This document shows, one piece after another, positions 16,161-25,311 of a DNA stretch of 64,000 nucleotides. The DNA lies in the NCBI GenBank assembly GCA_965250225.1, contig CBDFNQ010000017.1, positions 5,743 through 69,742 of the forward strand, written 5' to 3'. The stretch comes from CBDEUK01 sp965250225. Its GTDB lineage: Bacteria > Pseudomonadota > Gammaproteobacteria > Eutrophobiales > Eutrophobiaceae. Position numbers and translations under genes: made by a program. The notes under the pieces were generated by a model that worked only from the letters and a program-made list of their open reading frames with translations, had not been told where the DNA came from and ran no database searches. Numbering within the stretch: position 1 is the stretch's first letter; each line of letters starts with the position of its first letter.

Positions 16161-17614
16161 CTAATCTGGATAAGCCGAAACACTTCGATCGTAACCTGAT
16201 TGTAATCGGTGCAGGTTCTGCCGGTTTGGTTAGTGCCTACATTGCTGCCGCCGTAAAAGCCAAAGTCACACTCATAGAAAAGCATAAAATGGGTGGCGAC
16301 TGTTTGAATTTCGGTTGTGTCCCTTCAAAGGCCTTGATCCGTTCAGCAAAATTTTTGTCACATATCCAACGTGCAAAAGAGTTTGGCTTTAAATCCGCAT
16401 CAGCTGAATTTGATTTTGCCGATATTATGGAGCGCGTTCAATCCATTATTCAAACAATCCAGCCACATGACTCAGTTGAACGCTATACACAACTTGGCGT
16501 CGATGTTATCGAAGGCGAAGCTAAAATCAAATCACCCTGGCATGTTGAAATAAATGGAAACACACTCACCTCTAAAAATATTATTATTGCCACAGGCGCA
16601 CGTCCTTTTATTCCACCCATCAAGGGAATAGACAACATTAAGTATTTAACGTCCGACATACTGTGGGACATACGTGAATTACCCGAACGTCTGCTTATCC
16701 TCGGTGGTGGCCCAATCGGTTGTGAACTGTCGCAAAGTTTTGCGCGTTTTGGCAGTCAGGTGATACAAGTTGAAATGCTACCTCGTTTATTAATTCGAGA
16801 AGATGAAGATGTGTCAGATATCATCTTGTCACGTTTTATACAGGAGGGGGTTGATGTACGTCTAAATCATAAAGCCTTAGAAATCATAAAAACAGATAAT
16901 GCCTATATTATGATTTGCGAACATGAAGGTCAGAAAGTAAAGATCCCTTTTGACAAACTACTGGTTGCAGTCGGACGCAAAGCAAACACAAAAGGATTTG
17001 GTCTTGAAGATATCGATATTGAGCTATCAAAAAATGAAACCGTGCAAGTTAATAAATTCATGCAAACGAATCACAAAAATATATTTGCCTGTGGTGACGT
17101 CGCCGGACCCTATCAGTTCACGCATGTGGCAGCACATCAAGCATGGTATTGTGCTGTCAATGCCTTGTTCGGTAGTTTCAAGAAATTTAAAGTGGATTAT
17201 TCTGTTATACCATGGGCGACCTTTACCGATCCCGAAGTCGCACGTGTGGGTCTAAATGAAACAGAAGCCAAAGAAAATAACATCCCATATGAAACAACTC
17301 TCTATGACATTAATGATCTGGATCGTGCCATTACTGACAGTGAGGCTCATGGCTTTGTTAAAGTATTAACTATCCCAGGCAAGGATAAAATACTCGGTGT
17401 AACAATTGTTGGTGAACACGCAGGCGATTTAATTGCTGAATACGTGGCGGCCATGCGCCATGGCTTTGGAATGAATAAGATCCTTTCTACAATACATATC
17501 TATCCAACTCTGGCTGAGGCCAATAAATATGCCGCAGGCAACTGGAAAAAAGCCCATGCTCCGGAATTTGCATTAAAAATTGTCGAAAAATTTAACAACT
17601 GGATGAGAAGTTGA
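16157..17614 (+). CDS. MerA-like pyridine nucleotide-disulfide oxidoreductase
   Basis: The 485-residue flavoprotein has an FAD GxGxxG (VIGAGSAGLVSAYIA), a redox-active GGDCLNFGCVPSKAL (CxxxxC), an NAD-binding LGGGPIGCELSQSFARFG, and C-terminal HIYPTLAEANKYAA. It lacks the N-terminal heavy-metal domain and the C-terminal vicinal cysteines of true mercuric reductase, so Hg(II) reduction is unlikely. It resembles the MerA-like enzymes linked to TVP38/TMEM64 proteins. It overlaps the TVP38 gene by four bases and glutathione reductase follows at once. Substrate unknown. Confidence 0.87.
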   Translation: MTNLDKPKHFDRNLIVIGAGSAGLVSAYIAAAVKAKVTLIEKHKMGGDCLNFGCVPSKALIRSAKFLSHIQRAKEFGFKSASAEFDFADIMERVQSIIQTIQPHDSVERYTQLGVDVIEGEAKIKSPWHVEINGNTLTSKNIIIATGARPFIPPIKGIDNIKYLTSDILWDIRELPERLLILGGGPIGCELSQSFARFGSQVIQVEMLPRLLIREDEDVSDIILSRFIQEGVDVRLNHKALEIIKTDNAYIMICEHEGQKVKIPFDKLLVAVGRKANTKGFGLEDIDIELSKNETVQVNKFMQTNHKNIFACGDVAGPYQFTHVAAHQAWYCAVNALFGSFKKFKVDYSVIPWATFTDPEVARVGLNETEAKENNIPYETTLYDINDLDRAITDSEAHGFVKVLTIPGKDKILGVTIVGEHAGDLIAEYVAAMRHGFGMNKILSTIHIYPTLAEANKYAAGNWKKAHAPEFALKIVEKFNNWMRS

Positions 17615-17616
17615 CT

Positions 17617-18969
17617 ATGTCAAAATATAAATACGATTTATTTGTCATTGGCGCAGGTTCAGGTGGTGTTCGTGCGGCACGGATGTCTGCCGGTATGGGT
17701 GCTCGCGTTGCAATCGCTGAGGACAAATATCTTGGTGGTACCTGTGTTAATGTCGGTTGTGTACCGAAGAAACTCTTTGTCTATGCCTCACAATTCTCAG
17801 AATTATTCTCTCAGTCATCAGGGTTTGGCTGGCATGTCAGTTCAACAAAATTCAACTGGAAACAATTGCTCGCCAATAAAAATGCTGAAATAGAACGACT
17901 CAACGGCGTTTATGAAAGACTACTAAAAGATTCAGGAGTGGAATTAATCACTGGACGTGCTTCATTAGTCGATCCACATACCATAGAAGTTAACAACAAA
18001 CAATTTACGGCGGAAAAGATTTTAGTTGCTACAGGTGGCTGGCCCAGTGTTCCTGAGATCCCTGGAAAAGAACACATCATTACTTCAAACGAATCCTTCT
18101 TTCTGGAAACATTACCCAAACACATTACGATAGTCGGTGGTGGCTATATCGCTGTTGAATTTGCCGGCATCTTTAATGGTCTAGGCGTTGACACCACACT
18201 CTTATATCGCGGCCCGTTATTTTTACGCGGGTTCGATGATGATGTACGTACGCACCTGGCGGAAGAAATGCGTAAAAAAGGTATCAATCTGTTGTTTGAT
18301 ACTAATATTGAATCCATTCAACACAACTCTAATCAATACAACTGCCAACTAAATACTGATGATACGATTAATACCAACCTTGTCATGTATGCAACGGGAC
18401 GCAAACCTAATTCAGATAATCTGGGTCTTGAATCATCAGGGGTTGAAAGAGATGGAAATGGTGCAATTATTGTCAATGATCATTTTCAAACGTCGAAAAA
18501 TAATATTTATGCACTCGGTGATGTCATTAATCGTATACAACTGACTCCAGTAGCATTAGCTGAGGGCATGTATTTATCCAGACATTTATTTGGCAACGAC
18601 CCAAAACCAGTCGATTACACTAATATCCCCACTGCAGTTTTCAGTCAGCCCAATATCGGCACGGTTGGGTTAACGGAAACTGCAGCGCGCGAAAAATACA
18701 CCCACATTGATATCTATAAAAGTCAATTCACCCCGATGAAACTCAGCTTTTCCAATGAAGATGAAAAGACATTAATGAAATTGGTCGTTGATAAAAACTC
18801 AGACAAAGTCGTTGGCGTACATATGGTTGGCCCTGATGCAGGTGAAATAATTCAGGGTATTGGTATTGCCATTAAAGCAGGGGCAACCAAAAGCACATTT
18901 GATCAAACCATAGGTATCCATCCTACATCTGCCGAAGAGTTTGTTACCATGCGCGAATCAGTCAAATAA
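17617..18969 (+). CDS. gor: Glutathione-disulfide reductase
   Basis: The 450-residue flavoenzyme reduces GSSG with NADPH. Motifs: GAGSGGVRAARMSA (FAD), GGTCVNVGCVPKKLFVYAS (redox Cys pair; VPKK is typical of GR), VGGGYIAVEFAGIFNGLG (NADPH), and the C-terminal active-site GIHPTSAEEFVT. ATG 17617 is preferred to a TTG at 17611, which lies on the upstream stop. It is the last gene of the glutaredoxin-led run. Confidence 0.93.
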   Translation: MSKYKYDLFVIGAGSGGVRAARMSAGMGARVAIAEDKYLGGTCVNVGCVPKKLFVYASQFSELFSQSSGFGWHVSSTKFNWKQLLANKNAEIERLNGVYERLLKDSGVELITGRASLVDPHTIEVNNKQFTAEKILVATGGWPSVPEIPGKEHIITSNESFFLETLPKHITIVGGGYIAVEFAGIFNGLGVDTTLLYRGPLFLRGFDDDVRTHLAEEMRKKGINLLFDTNIESIQHNSNQYNCQLNTDDTINTNLVMYATGRKPNSDNLGLESSGVERDGNGAIIVNDHFQTSKNNIYALGDVINRIQLTPVALAEGMYLSRHLFGNDPKPVDYTNIPTAVFSQPNIGTVGLTETAAREKYTHIDIYKSQFTPMKLSFSNEDEKTLMKLVVDKNSDKVVGVHMVGPDAGEIIQGIGIAIKAGATKSTFDQTIGIHPTSAEEFVTMRESVK

Positions 18970-19008
18970 ATGCCATTAATTTAATTATACAAATCGTCTC
19001 AGCATGTT

Positions 19009-19788
19009 ATGAAACTCCAGAAGCTCATATTCTGTTTATGTTTTATCATGAGCTTTGAATCCAGTGCTGATACAGCAGTTATTGCTGTCGCATCAAATAT
19101 GTCCCATGCTATCCAGGAAATTGCTGATACATTCAAAAAAGAAAAACGACTGCAGGTAAAATTAAGTTTTAGCTCATCAGGAAATCTCAGCCGGCAAATT
19201 ATCAAAGGCGCGCCGTTTGAATTGTTTCTATCCGCTAACGTTGATTACGTTTCACGTCTTGTAAAGCAGAACAAAACTCTAACATCAAGAAAAACTTACG
19301 CCATTGGGCAACTTTGTCTATTTGTTCCTAATCAATCGAGCCTAAGCGATACTGGAAACCTTGATATCATTTTCAGGAAATTAGTATTCGGTCATTACAA
19401 TAAACTTGCATTGGCAAACCCTGAACTAGCACCATACGGAAGCGCATCTATAACAACATTGAGAAGCGCAGGCATGTGGGCATTCGACAGAAATAAACTG
19501 GTACTGGCTGAAAACATATCTCAATCGACTCAATTTGGGCTGACTGCATCAGTCGATTTGGCTTTTATTCCATACTCTCATGCGCTATTAAAAAAAGTAA
19601 GTCAAAAAGGTCAATGCTATAGAATTCCAGAACATATGCATCAACCTATCGTTCAGGAAATGGTATTACTAAAAAGCGCGGGTGAAACAGCAAAATCATT
19701 TTACGATTATATGGGTTCAAACACTGCACAAAGGATTTTGTCTGAACATGGTTATGTCTTACCAAAACACACTGTAAATTATTATTAA
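19009..19788 (+). CDS. modA: Molybdate/tungstate ABC transporter, substrate-binding protein
   Basis: The 259-residue periplasmic protein has a signal peptide (residues ~1-19, ending SFESSA). ModA features are AVIAVASNMSHAIQEIADTF, SFSSSGNLSRQI (oxyanion-binding serines), GAPFELFLSANVDYV and LANPELAPYG. It captures MoO4 or WO4 and delivers it to ModB. It is the first gene of modABC. With a tungsten AOR operon nearby, tungstate may be the relevant anion, although the ModA fold alone does not discriminate. Confidence 0.9.
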   Translation: MKLQKLIFCLCFIMSFESSADTAVIAVASNMSHAIQEIADTFKKEKRLQVKLSFSSSGNLSRQIIKGAPFELFLSANVDYVSRLVKQNKTLTSRKTYAIGQLCLFVPNQSSLSDTGNLDIIFRKLVFGHYNKLALANPELAPYGSASITTLRSAGMWAFDRNKLVLAENISQSTQFGLTASVDLAFIPYSHALLKKVSQKGQCYRIPEHMHQPIVQEMVLLKSAGETAKSFYDYMGSNTAQRILSEHGYVLPKHTVNYY

Positions 19789-19790
19789 TA

Positions 19791-20459
19791 ATGAATCTGG
19801 ACTCGTTAACATTATCACTGTGGCTTGCATTCTGGACAGCAGTTATCCTGTTGCCAATCAGTTTACTCTTATCGCATTGGTTGAGTTATCATACATTTAA
19901 AGGCAAAACTGTTGTCTTAACACTGATTGCACTGCCATTGGTATTGCCACCCACGGTGCTCGGTTATTACTTATTGTTATCCTTTAGTGATCAAGCACTA
20001 CCTGGAAAGCTCTTTCAATTCTTATTTGACTCATCATTGTTATTTTCATTTCAAGGTTTATTGGTCGCCTCTATTATCTTTAATTTACCATTTGCCTTTC
20101 AGCCTATGCAAACTGCTTTTTCATCTATTCCGAGAGATGTCAGAGAAGCTGCCTGGTGTTGCGGTTTGTCGCGCTGGCAGACCTTTTTACATATCGAAGT
20201 TCCTTTGGCCTGGCATGGCATTTTGTCTTCATTAATCTTGACCTTTGCACATACACTCGGAGAATTCGGAGTTGTATTAATGGTCGGCGGGAATATTCCC
20301 GGAGAAACAAGAACAATTGCTATTGATATATACGACAAGGTTCAACTGTTTGATGATCAATCTGCCAGTATTTTATCTGCGATTTTATTAGTCATTTCTT
20401 TTGCGACTATTTCCTCCATTTATCTACTAAATCAACGCATTCTTCAGCGTCATGTCTGA
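19791..20459 (+). CDS. modB: Molybdate/tungstate ABC transporter permease
   Basis: The 222-residue inner-membrane permease has about five to six helices. ModB marks are LPLVLPPTVLGYYLLLSFS near residue 45, FSSIPRDVREAAWCCGLSRW, and the EAA-loop region followed by HTLGEFGVVLMVGGNIPGET. It begins two bases after the modA stop and overlaps modC by eight bases. Confidence 0.92.
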   Translation: MNLDSLTLSLWLAFWTAVILLPISLLLSHWLSYHTFKGKTVVLTLIALPLVLPPTVLGYYLLLSFSDQALPGKLFQFLFDSSLLFSFQGLLVASIIFNLPFAFQPMQTAFSSIPRDVREAAWCCGLSRWQTFLHIEVPLAWHGILSSLILTFAHTLGEFGVVLMVGGNIPGETRTIAIDIYDKVQLFDDQSASILSAILLVISFATISSIYLLNQRILQRHV

Positions 20460-21561
20460 TCAAGCGAATATTATAATTTCATTACGGGGATATAAGAAAA
20501 TATCATTAGATGTTGAACTGCAATGTCATAATGGAGAAACACTGGTATTGTTTGGCCCATCAGGCAGTGGCAAGACAACAGTGTTAAGAGCTATTGCCGG
20601 ATTACACACGGCTGATGCTGGTTCCATTTCTGTTAATGATCACTCTTGGTTTCATGCACAAAATAATATTAATTTACCCCCGCAACAGCGAACTGCTGGC
20701 CTTATGTTTCAAGAATACGCCCTCTTCCCACATAAAACTGCTTTGCAGAATTTAATATTGTCTCTACAACACAAACCAAAAGAACAACGCCAACAGGCTG
20801 CTAAAAAGATTCTAAAACGCGTCCATTTATCAGGACTTGAATCTCGATATCCCCATCAACTATCCGGTGGACAAAAACAACGCGTTGCACTCGCACGCGC
20901 ACTGGCTAAAGAACCTGAAATATTATTGCTTGATGAACCGTTTTCTTCTGTTGATCATTTAACCAAAAGAAAACTGGTTCGCGAGTTGAGTGTACTCAAA
21001 CACGAATTAAAAATGCCCATTGTTATGGTAACTCACGATCTTGATGAAGCTCGTGTAATGGCAGATCGAATCTGCGTCATTCATCATGGCAAAACCTTGC
21101 AACAAGGTGTTACGGAAGAAATACTGAAGCGACCGAAAAGCAAACAAGTTGCCAAGCTACTTGGCATGAACAATATTTTTGAAGCTTCCATAAAACGGCA
21201 CATACAAGATAAATCATTCACAATCATTGAGTGGCAAGGAAAAGAAATTGAGGCGACTTATCAAGCGGAATTCAAACCAGAGGATCAGATTGATTGGGTC
21301 ATACCGGCTGAGAATATTATTTTGCACCGTAAAGAAAAACCGTCACAAGGAGAAAAGGAAAATCCAGTCAATGGTATCATCAAGGAATGTCTGCCACTGG
21401 GTGAAACAACTTACATAACAGCTGAAGTCAATAACAATGACATGTTTTCATTATCCGTACCAACACACGTAGCAAACAGGAACCAGCTAAAAACCAATGA
21501 AAGCATCCAATTTTCATTGCTGGCTAACGCCATTCATATCATGCAAAAGCAAATTCTTTGA
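20452..21561 (+). CDS. modC: Molybdate/tungstate ABC transporter ATP-binding protein
   Basis: The 369-residue ATPase drives import. Walker A is GPSGSGKTT (residues ~36-44), the Q-loop lies at MFQEYALFPH, the signature is LSGGQKQRVALARAL, and Walker B is ILLLDEPFSS with the H-loop at VTHDLDEAR. The C-terminal ~90 residues (from NPVNGIIKE) form a TOBE/Mop domain that binds the oxyanion and can inhibit transport. It completes modABC. Confidence 0.93.
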   Translation: MSDQANIIISLRGYKKISLDVELQCHNGETLVLFGPSGSGKTTVLRAIAGLHTADAGSISVNDHSWFHAQNNINLPPQQRTAGLMFQEYALFPHKTALQNLILSLQHKPKEQRQQAAKKILKRVHLSGLESRYPHQLSGGQKQRVALARALAKEPEILLLDEPFSSVDHLTKRKLVRELSVLKHELKMPIVMVTHDLDEARVMADRICVIHHGKTLQQGVTEEILKRPKSKQVAKLLGMNNIFEASIKRHIQDKSFTIIEWQGKEIEATYQAEFKPEDQIDWVIPAENIILHRKEKPSQGEKENPVNGIIKECLPLGETTYITAEVNNNDMFSLSVPTHVANRNQLKTNESIQFSLLANAIHIMQKQIL

Positions 21562-21649
21562 AATTTTTTGATTCCATTTGAAACTACTTTAAGAACAAAT
21601 TCATCTATAAAAATTAAAATAATAGACTACACTTATAGACATAGTGGAG

Positions 21650-21716
21650 AGAAGATCCGCTAAACAATGTCACCATTCGTGACATAACCCTCGCACGACG
21701 TAAAGCGGGGGTTTCT
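21650..21716 (+). ncRNA. Candidate structured RNA or terminator region after modC
   Basis: Two adjacent stems are visible: ATGTCAC (21667-21673) with GTGACAT (21679-21685), a perfect 7-bp hairpin with loop CATTC, and CCCTCGC (21688-21694) with GCGGGGG (21705-21711), followed by TTTC. Weak GGA..TCC pairing precedes them. It could be the modABC terminator, a small RNA with its own terminator, or a cis element. The T-run is short. No known RNA family was recognised. Confidence 0.35.
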
Positions 21717-21794
21717 AATGTCTAAAAACAATTCCACTTTTTGTAACTGCAACAGTGCAATCACTTTTATCCTGATATTTTTGTCTCGAATAAA

Positions 21795-22160
21795 CTATTT
21801 TATAAGCTTAAGTGACAATGGATATTCCCAAACCTCACCATCATTGGCTTTGATTCCACCAATAATAGCAAAAACCACCGTAGCAATCGCCAGTGCGAAC
21901 AAACCAAAAATCCCAATAACGAGAAGCGTGAGTATCGCGCATACGATGCCATAAAGAAAACTACTGATCAGCCAGTTAACCACTATCTTGCCATGGACAT
22001 CTACGATGGGGTATTCCTCTTTCTTCATTTGCCATAACACAATGGGCAAAATCAGACCGGCAAAAGGAATAATAAAACCGGCTAGAATTGAAAAGTGAAT
22101 GAACATAGCCCACTGATTGGCCTCTTTATCGCTGCTTTTTTCTGTTAAATCGTTAGACAT
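21795..22160 (-). CDS. DUF4870 membrane protein
   Basis: The 121-residue protein has a polar N-terminus, then NQWAMFIHFSILAGFIIPFA, a hairpin VLWQMKKEEYPIVDVHGK, and two further hydrophobic segments. WAMF...HFS...G and the K(E)..P.VD.HGK.V.N pattern are typical of DUF4870, a family of three-helix membrane proteins of unknown function. The start at 22160 follows GGAGGGAG; the ATG at 22193 lacks this. Confidence 0.82.
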   Translation of the reverse strand: MSNDLTEKSSDKEANQWAMFIHFSILAGFIIPFAGLILPIVLWQMKKEEYPIVDVHGKIVVNWLISSFLYGIVCAILTLLVIGIFGLFALAIATVVFAIIGGIKANDGEVWEYPLSLKLIK

Positions 22161-22261
22161 TTCTCTCTCCCTCCAAGCTTGATTTTGAATCATTAAATTC
22201 AGTGTTGCTCATTTTCATGTGGTTTACAATAAGACAATACCAATTCTCCAACTACAAAAAT

Positions 22262-22289
22262 AAAAAAAGGCCGACTAAGCCGACCTTTT
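22262..22289 (-). terminator. Rho-independent terminator of the EF-G gene
   Basis: On the minus strand the RNA reads AAAGGUCGGC-UUA-GUCGGCCUUU followed by a run of U: a 10-bp stem (two G-U pairs), loop of three, then the U-tract. It lies ~23 bases beyond the EF-G stop. Confidence 0.85.
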
Positions 22290-22311
22290 ACAGGAAAAGT
22301 ACAACACATTG

Positions 22312-24399
22312 TTATTTCTTGGCTTCTTCACGCGCCTTTGTTTCAGCAATAACTTCCTCCGCTACATTTTTCGGGCACGCCATATAATGTAAAAATTCCA
22401 TCGAGAACTGACCACGACCCGACGTCATAGTGCGTAGAGAACCAATATAACCAAACATTTCACTTAGAGGAGATTCCGCTTTAATGCGGACACCTGTAGC
22501 TGTGGCTTCCTGTGATTTAATCATGCCGCGGCGGCGATTCAAATCACCAATCACATCACCCACATTATCTTCTGGCGTATAGACATCCACTTTCATGATC
22601 GGCTCCATCAATTGCGGACCCGCTTTTGGCATGGTCTGTCGATAGGCTGCCATGGCTGCCAATTCAAAAGCAATCGCTGAAGAGTCAACTGCGTGAAACG
22701 CACCGTCCTCTAATATCACTTTAAAATCCAGACAAGGATAACCAGCCAGAACACCCTTATCCATACTCTTGGCGAAGCCGCCTTGAATCGCTGGCCAGAA
22801 TTCTTTCGGGACATTACCGCCAGTGACTTTTGATTCAAATTGGTAACCGCTGCCCGGTTCGCCAGGTTCTATAATATAATCAATCTTACCGTACTGACCC
22901 GAGCCACCCGATTGTTTCTTGTGAGTGTAACTGTCTTCAATACGTTGAGTGACAGTTTCACGATAAGCTACTTGTGGGCTTCCAACCGTTACTTCCACAC
23001 CGTGAGTACGTTTCAAGATATCTACTTTAATATCCAGATGCAGCTCACCCATTCCCTTTAGAATAGTTTCACCACTGTCTTGATCGGTTTCAACATGGAA
23101 GGAAGGATCTTCTTTGATCATTTTACCCAGTGCGATACCGAGTTTTTCAGAGATCGCTTTGTCTTTCAAAGCAACCGCGATCGAAATCACAGGGTCTGGG
23201 AAGACCATCGGTTCAAGGGTGGCCGGCTTGTCCGGATCACATAATGTATGACCTGTTTGCACATTCTTCATACCCACTACTGCAACAATATCACCGGCTT
23301 GTGCCCCATCGAGTTCGATACGTTCATCCGCGTGCATTTCCACAATACGCCCAATCCGTTCTGTTTTTCCTGTAAACGTATTCAGCACGCTCATGCCTTT
23401 ATCGAGCTTCCCGGAATAAACACGGATAAAGGTCAATGCGCCAAAACGGTCATCCATGATCTTGAATGCCAGAGCACGTAGCGGCTTGGCCGGATCGACA
23501 ATCGCCATCTTACCTGTTTCATTACCTTCGAGATCAACTTCTGGTTGGGGTTTGACCTCAGTCGGATCCGGTAAATAATCCACCACCGCATCCAGCGCCA
23601 TCTGCACACCTTTGTCTTTAAAGGCCGCACCGCAATACGTAGGGAAGAAATCCAGAGCGATGGTGCCTTTACGAATACAACTCTTTATATTCTCAATAGA
23701 AAGCTCTTCACCTTCTAGATACTTCTCCACCAAATCATCATCTTGCTCAACCGCTGTTTCGACAAGTTTTTCGCGCCATTCTTCAATCGCTGCTGTCATA
23801 TCTTCTGGCGGTTCAACAATCTCATAGGCAGTGGGTTCATTGGGGTCATTCCAGATCCACGCCTTGCGTGTCAGCAGGTCAACACAACCTGTAAAATCGT
23901 CTTCAATACCAATTGGTAAGGCCATGACCAAAGGGTTTGCACCCAGGACATCTTCGACCTGTTTAACCACACGGTAGAAATCCGCGCCCATGCGATCCAA
24001 CTTATTGATGAAAATAATACGGGAAACCTCCGATTCGTTGGCATAACGCCAGTTGGTCTCAGATTGTGGTTCCACACCGCCGGAGCCACAAAAAACACCA
24101 ATACCGCCATCAAGAACCTTCAAAGAACGATACACCTCAATCGTGAAATCAACGTGTCCGGGAGTATCAATAATGTTCAGACGATGGCCTTTCCAGAAAC
24201 AACTGGTCGCAGCTGACTGGATCGTGATACCACGCTCCTGTTCCTGCTCCATAAAGTCGGTAGTGGCTTCACCATCGTGCACTTCACCTGTTTTGTGGAT
24301 CTTCCCGGTTAGTTTTAAAATTCGCTCCGAGATTGTCGTTTTACCCGCATCCACATGAGCAAAGATGCCTATATTTCGATAGTTGCTTAAATCTGTCAT
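22312..24399 (-). CDS. Elongation factor G, second paralogue
   Basis: The 695-residue translational GTPase has G1 AHVDAGKTT, the switch region GITIQSAATS, G3 DTPGHVDF and G4 INKLDRMGA, with domains II-V complete (GGNVPKEFWPAIQGGF, RGMIKSQEATATGVRIKA). It lies outside a str operon, and the switch-II neighbourhood reads VEPQSETNWRYA rather than the usual VEPQTETVWRQ, so it is probably the stand-alone second EF-G of gammaproteobacteria, which may work in translocation or ribosome recycling. I chose ATG 24399 (MTDLSNYRNIG) over the upstream ATG at 24453. A strong terminator follows. Confidence 0.88.
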   Translation of the reverse strand: MTDLSNYRNIGIFAHVDAGKTTISERILKLTGKIHKTGEVHDGEATTDFMEQEQERGITIQSAATSCFWKGHRLNIIDTPGHVDFTIEVYRSLKVLDGGIGVFCGSGGVEPQSETNWRYANESEVSRIIFINKLDRMGADFYRVVKQVEDVLGANPLVMALPIGIEDDFTGCVDLLTRKAWIWNDPNEPTAYEIVEPPEDMTAAIEEWREKLVETAVEQDDDLVEKYLEGEELSIENIKSCIRKGTIALDFFPTYCGAAFKDKGVQMALDAVVDYLPDPTEVKPQPEVDLEGNETGKMAIVDPAKPLRALAFKIMDDRFGALTFIRVYSGKLDKGMSVLNTFTGKTERIGRIVEMHADERIELDGAQAGDIVAVVGMKNVQTGHTLCDPDKPATLEPMVFPDPVISIAVALKDKAISEKLGIALGKMIKEDPSFHVETDQDSGETILKGMGELHLDIKVDILKRTHGVEVTVGSPQVAYRETVTQRIEDSYTHKKQSGGSGQYGKIDYIIEPGEPGSGYQFESKVTGGNVPKEFWPAIQGGFAKSMDKGVLAGYPCLDFKVILEDGAFHAVDSSAIAFELAAMAAYRQTMPKAGPQLMEPIMKVDVYTPEDNVGDVIGDLNRRRGMIKSQEATATGVRIKAESPLSEMFGYIGSLRTMTSGRGQFSMEFLHYMACPKNVAEEVIAETKAREEAKK

Positions 24400-24761
24400 T
24401 TTCCCACTACTCTTTAAAATTATTGTTAAATGAATGTATCCCTTGTTGGTCAAATCCTGAGGTTCGAACCAAATACTGCGCCTGCTTTAACACACCATCT
24501 TGCGACATCAGATAAAATCCCATGCAAATAAGATTTTGGTGTGGCAAAAATCGCGCGATTATAAACAGAATGGGGGGATATGTGAACTATAGTCTTGCCA
24601 AAAATCGCCTTAAAGCTCAGGAAAATGACTATCTCGGCAATATACATCGGCCTCCAGCGGATAAATCAAATAATCAGGTTATTTTGCTATATCTGAGTGG
24701 TTTCATCAGGCAAACCGAATCCATCTTGAATCGAATGCTGAGCTACGTATAATCCCGGCAT
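24400..24761. promoter_or_regulatory. Intergenic region between the EF-G and yqcC genes
   Basis: This divergent region of ~360 bases must hold promoters for both genes. On the minus strand TTGACC, a 17-base gap and TTTAAC lie ~50-75 bases before the EF-G start and could be a sigma-70 promoter (weak). A plus-strand frame at 24522-24752 has no recognisable features. I see no repeat or RNA gene. Confidence 0.3.
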
Positions 24762-25106
24762 ATGCACGATATTCATAACCGTATAGCCGACGTATTACTC
24801 GAAGTTGAAGCAGATTTACGAACATCTGGTAAATGGGATAAACACCAACCTGCCGACAATGCTCTCAACAGTGGCATTCCCTTTTGTATGGACACCCTCA
24901 AATTTGAACAATGGTTGCAATGGATCTTTCTTCCGCGCATGAAAGTTACCGTCGAACAAACAAAACCTCTCCCAGCCAAAAGTAGCATACTGGTTTATGC
25001 ACAAGAATGTTTGCATAAAAGTGACCCATCGACGTCGAACCTGTTGCGATTAATCAAGCGCTTTGATGACTTGATCCAGATTCAATCCAGAGCTGTACGG
25101 CATTGA
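24762..25106 (+). CDS. yqcC: YqcC family protein
   Basis: The 114-residue soluble helical protein has the family pattern: IADVLLEVEADLR near the start, LNSGIPFCMDTLKFEQWLQW in the middle, and FLPRMKVTVEQTKPLP. Family members are small all-alpha proteins, usually coded near truC in enterics, without known biochemical function. Length fits the family. Divergent from the EF-G gene. Confidence 0.85.
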   Translation: MHDIHNRIADVLLEVEADLRTSGKWDKHQPADNALNSGIPFCMDTLKFEQWLQWIFLPRMKVTVEQTKPLPAKSSILVYAQECLHKSDPSTSNLLRLIKRFDDLIQIQSRAVRH

Positions 25107-25203
25107 GTAAACACCGAACGGCTGGTGATGCCATATTAAGGATAAACTCATTTTCCCAACAATCCGGGTTCAACTATAGGATTTTACAGGATCCTTTAAA
25201 CAG

Positions 25204-25228
25204 TTGAGTTGAGTTGAGTTGAGTTGAG
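25204..25228. repeat. Pentanucleotide tandem repeat (TTGAG)x5
   Basis: Five perfect TTGAG units end ~85 bases before the lipoprotein gene. Each unit with its neighbour makes a -35-like TTGAGT/C; a TAAAAT (25240-25245) lies 15 bases after the fourth unit's hexamer. Copy number could change by slippage and so alter expression. Only the repeat itself is certain. Confidence 0.8.
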
Positions 25229-25311
25229 CCAACCTGACATAAAATCATCTACTAAATCTACATTATAATAAAAGCCCTTCTTTCTGCTGCCAATGGGAAT
25301 GGATGAATTCC

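Noticed and set aside
21650..21716. Guanidine (mini-ykkC) riboswitch
   Set aside because: The paired hairpins lack the ACGR loops in both stems, and no guanidine-related gene follows.
24522..24752. 76-codon plus-strand frame upstream of yqcC
   Set aside because: It lies in the divergent promoter region, has a biased composition and matches no family.
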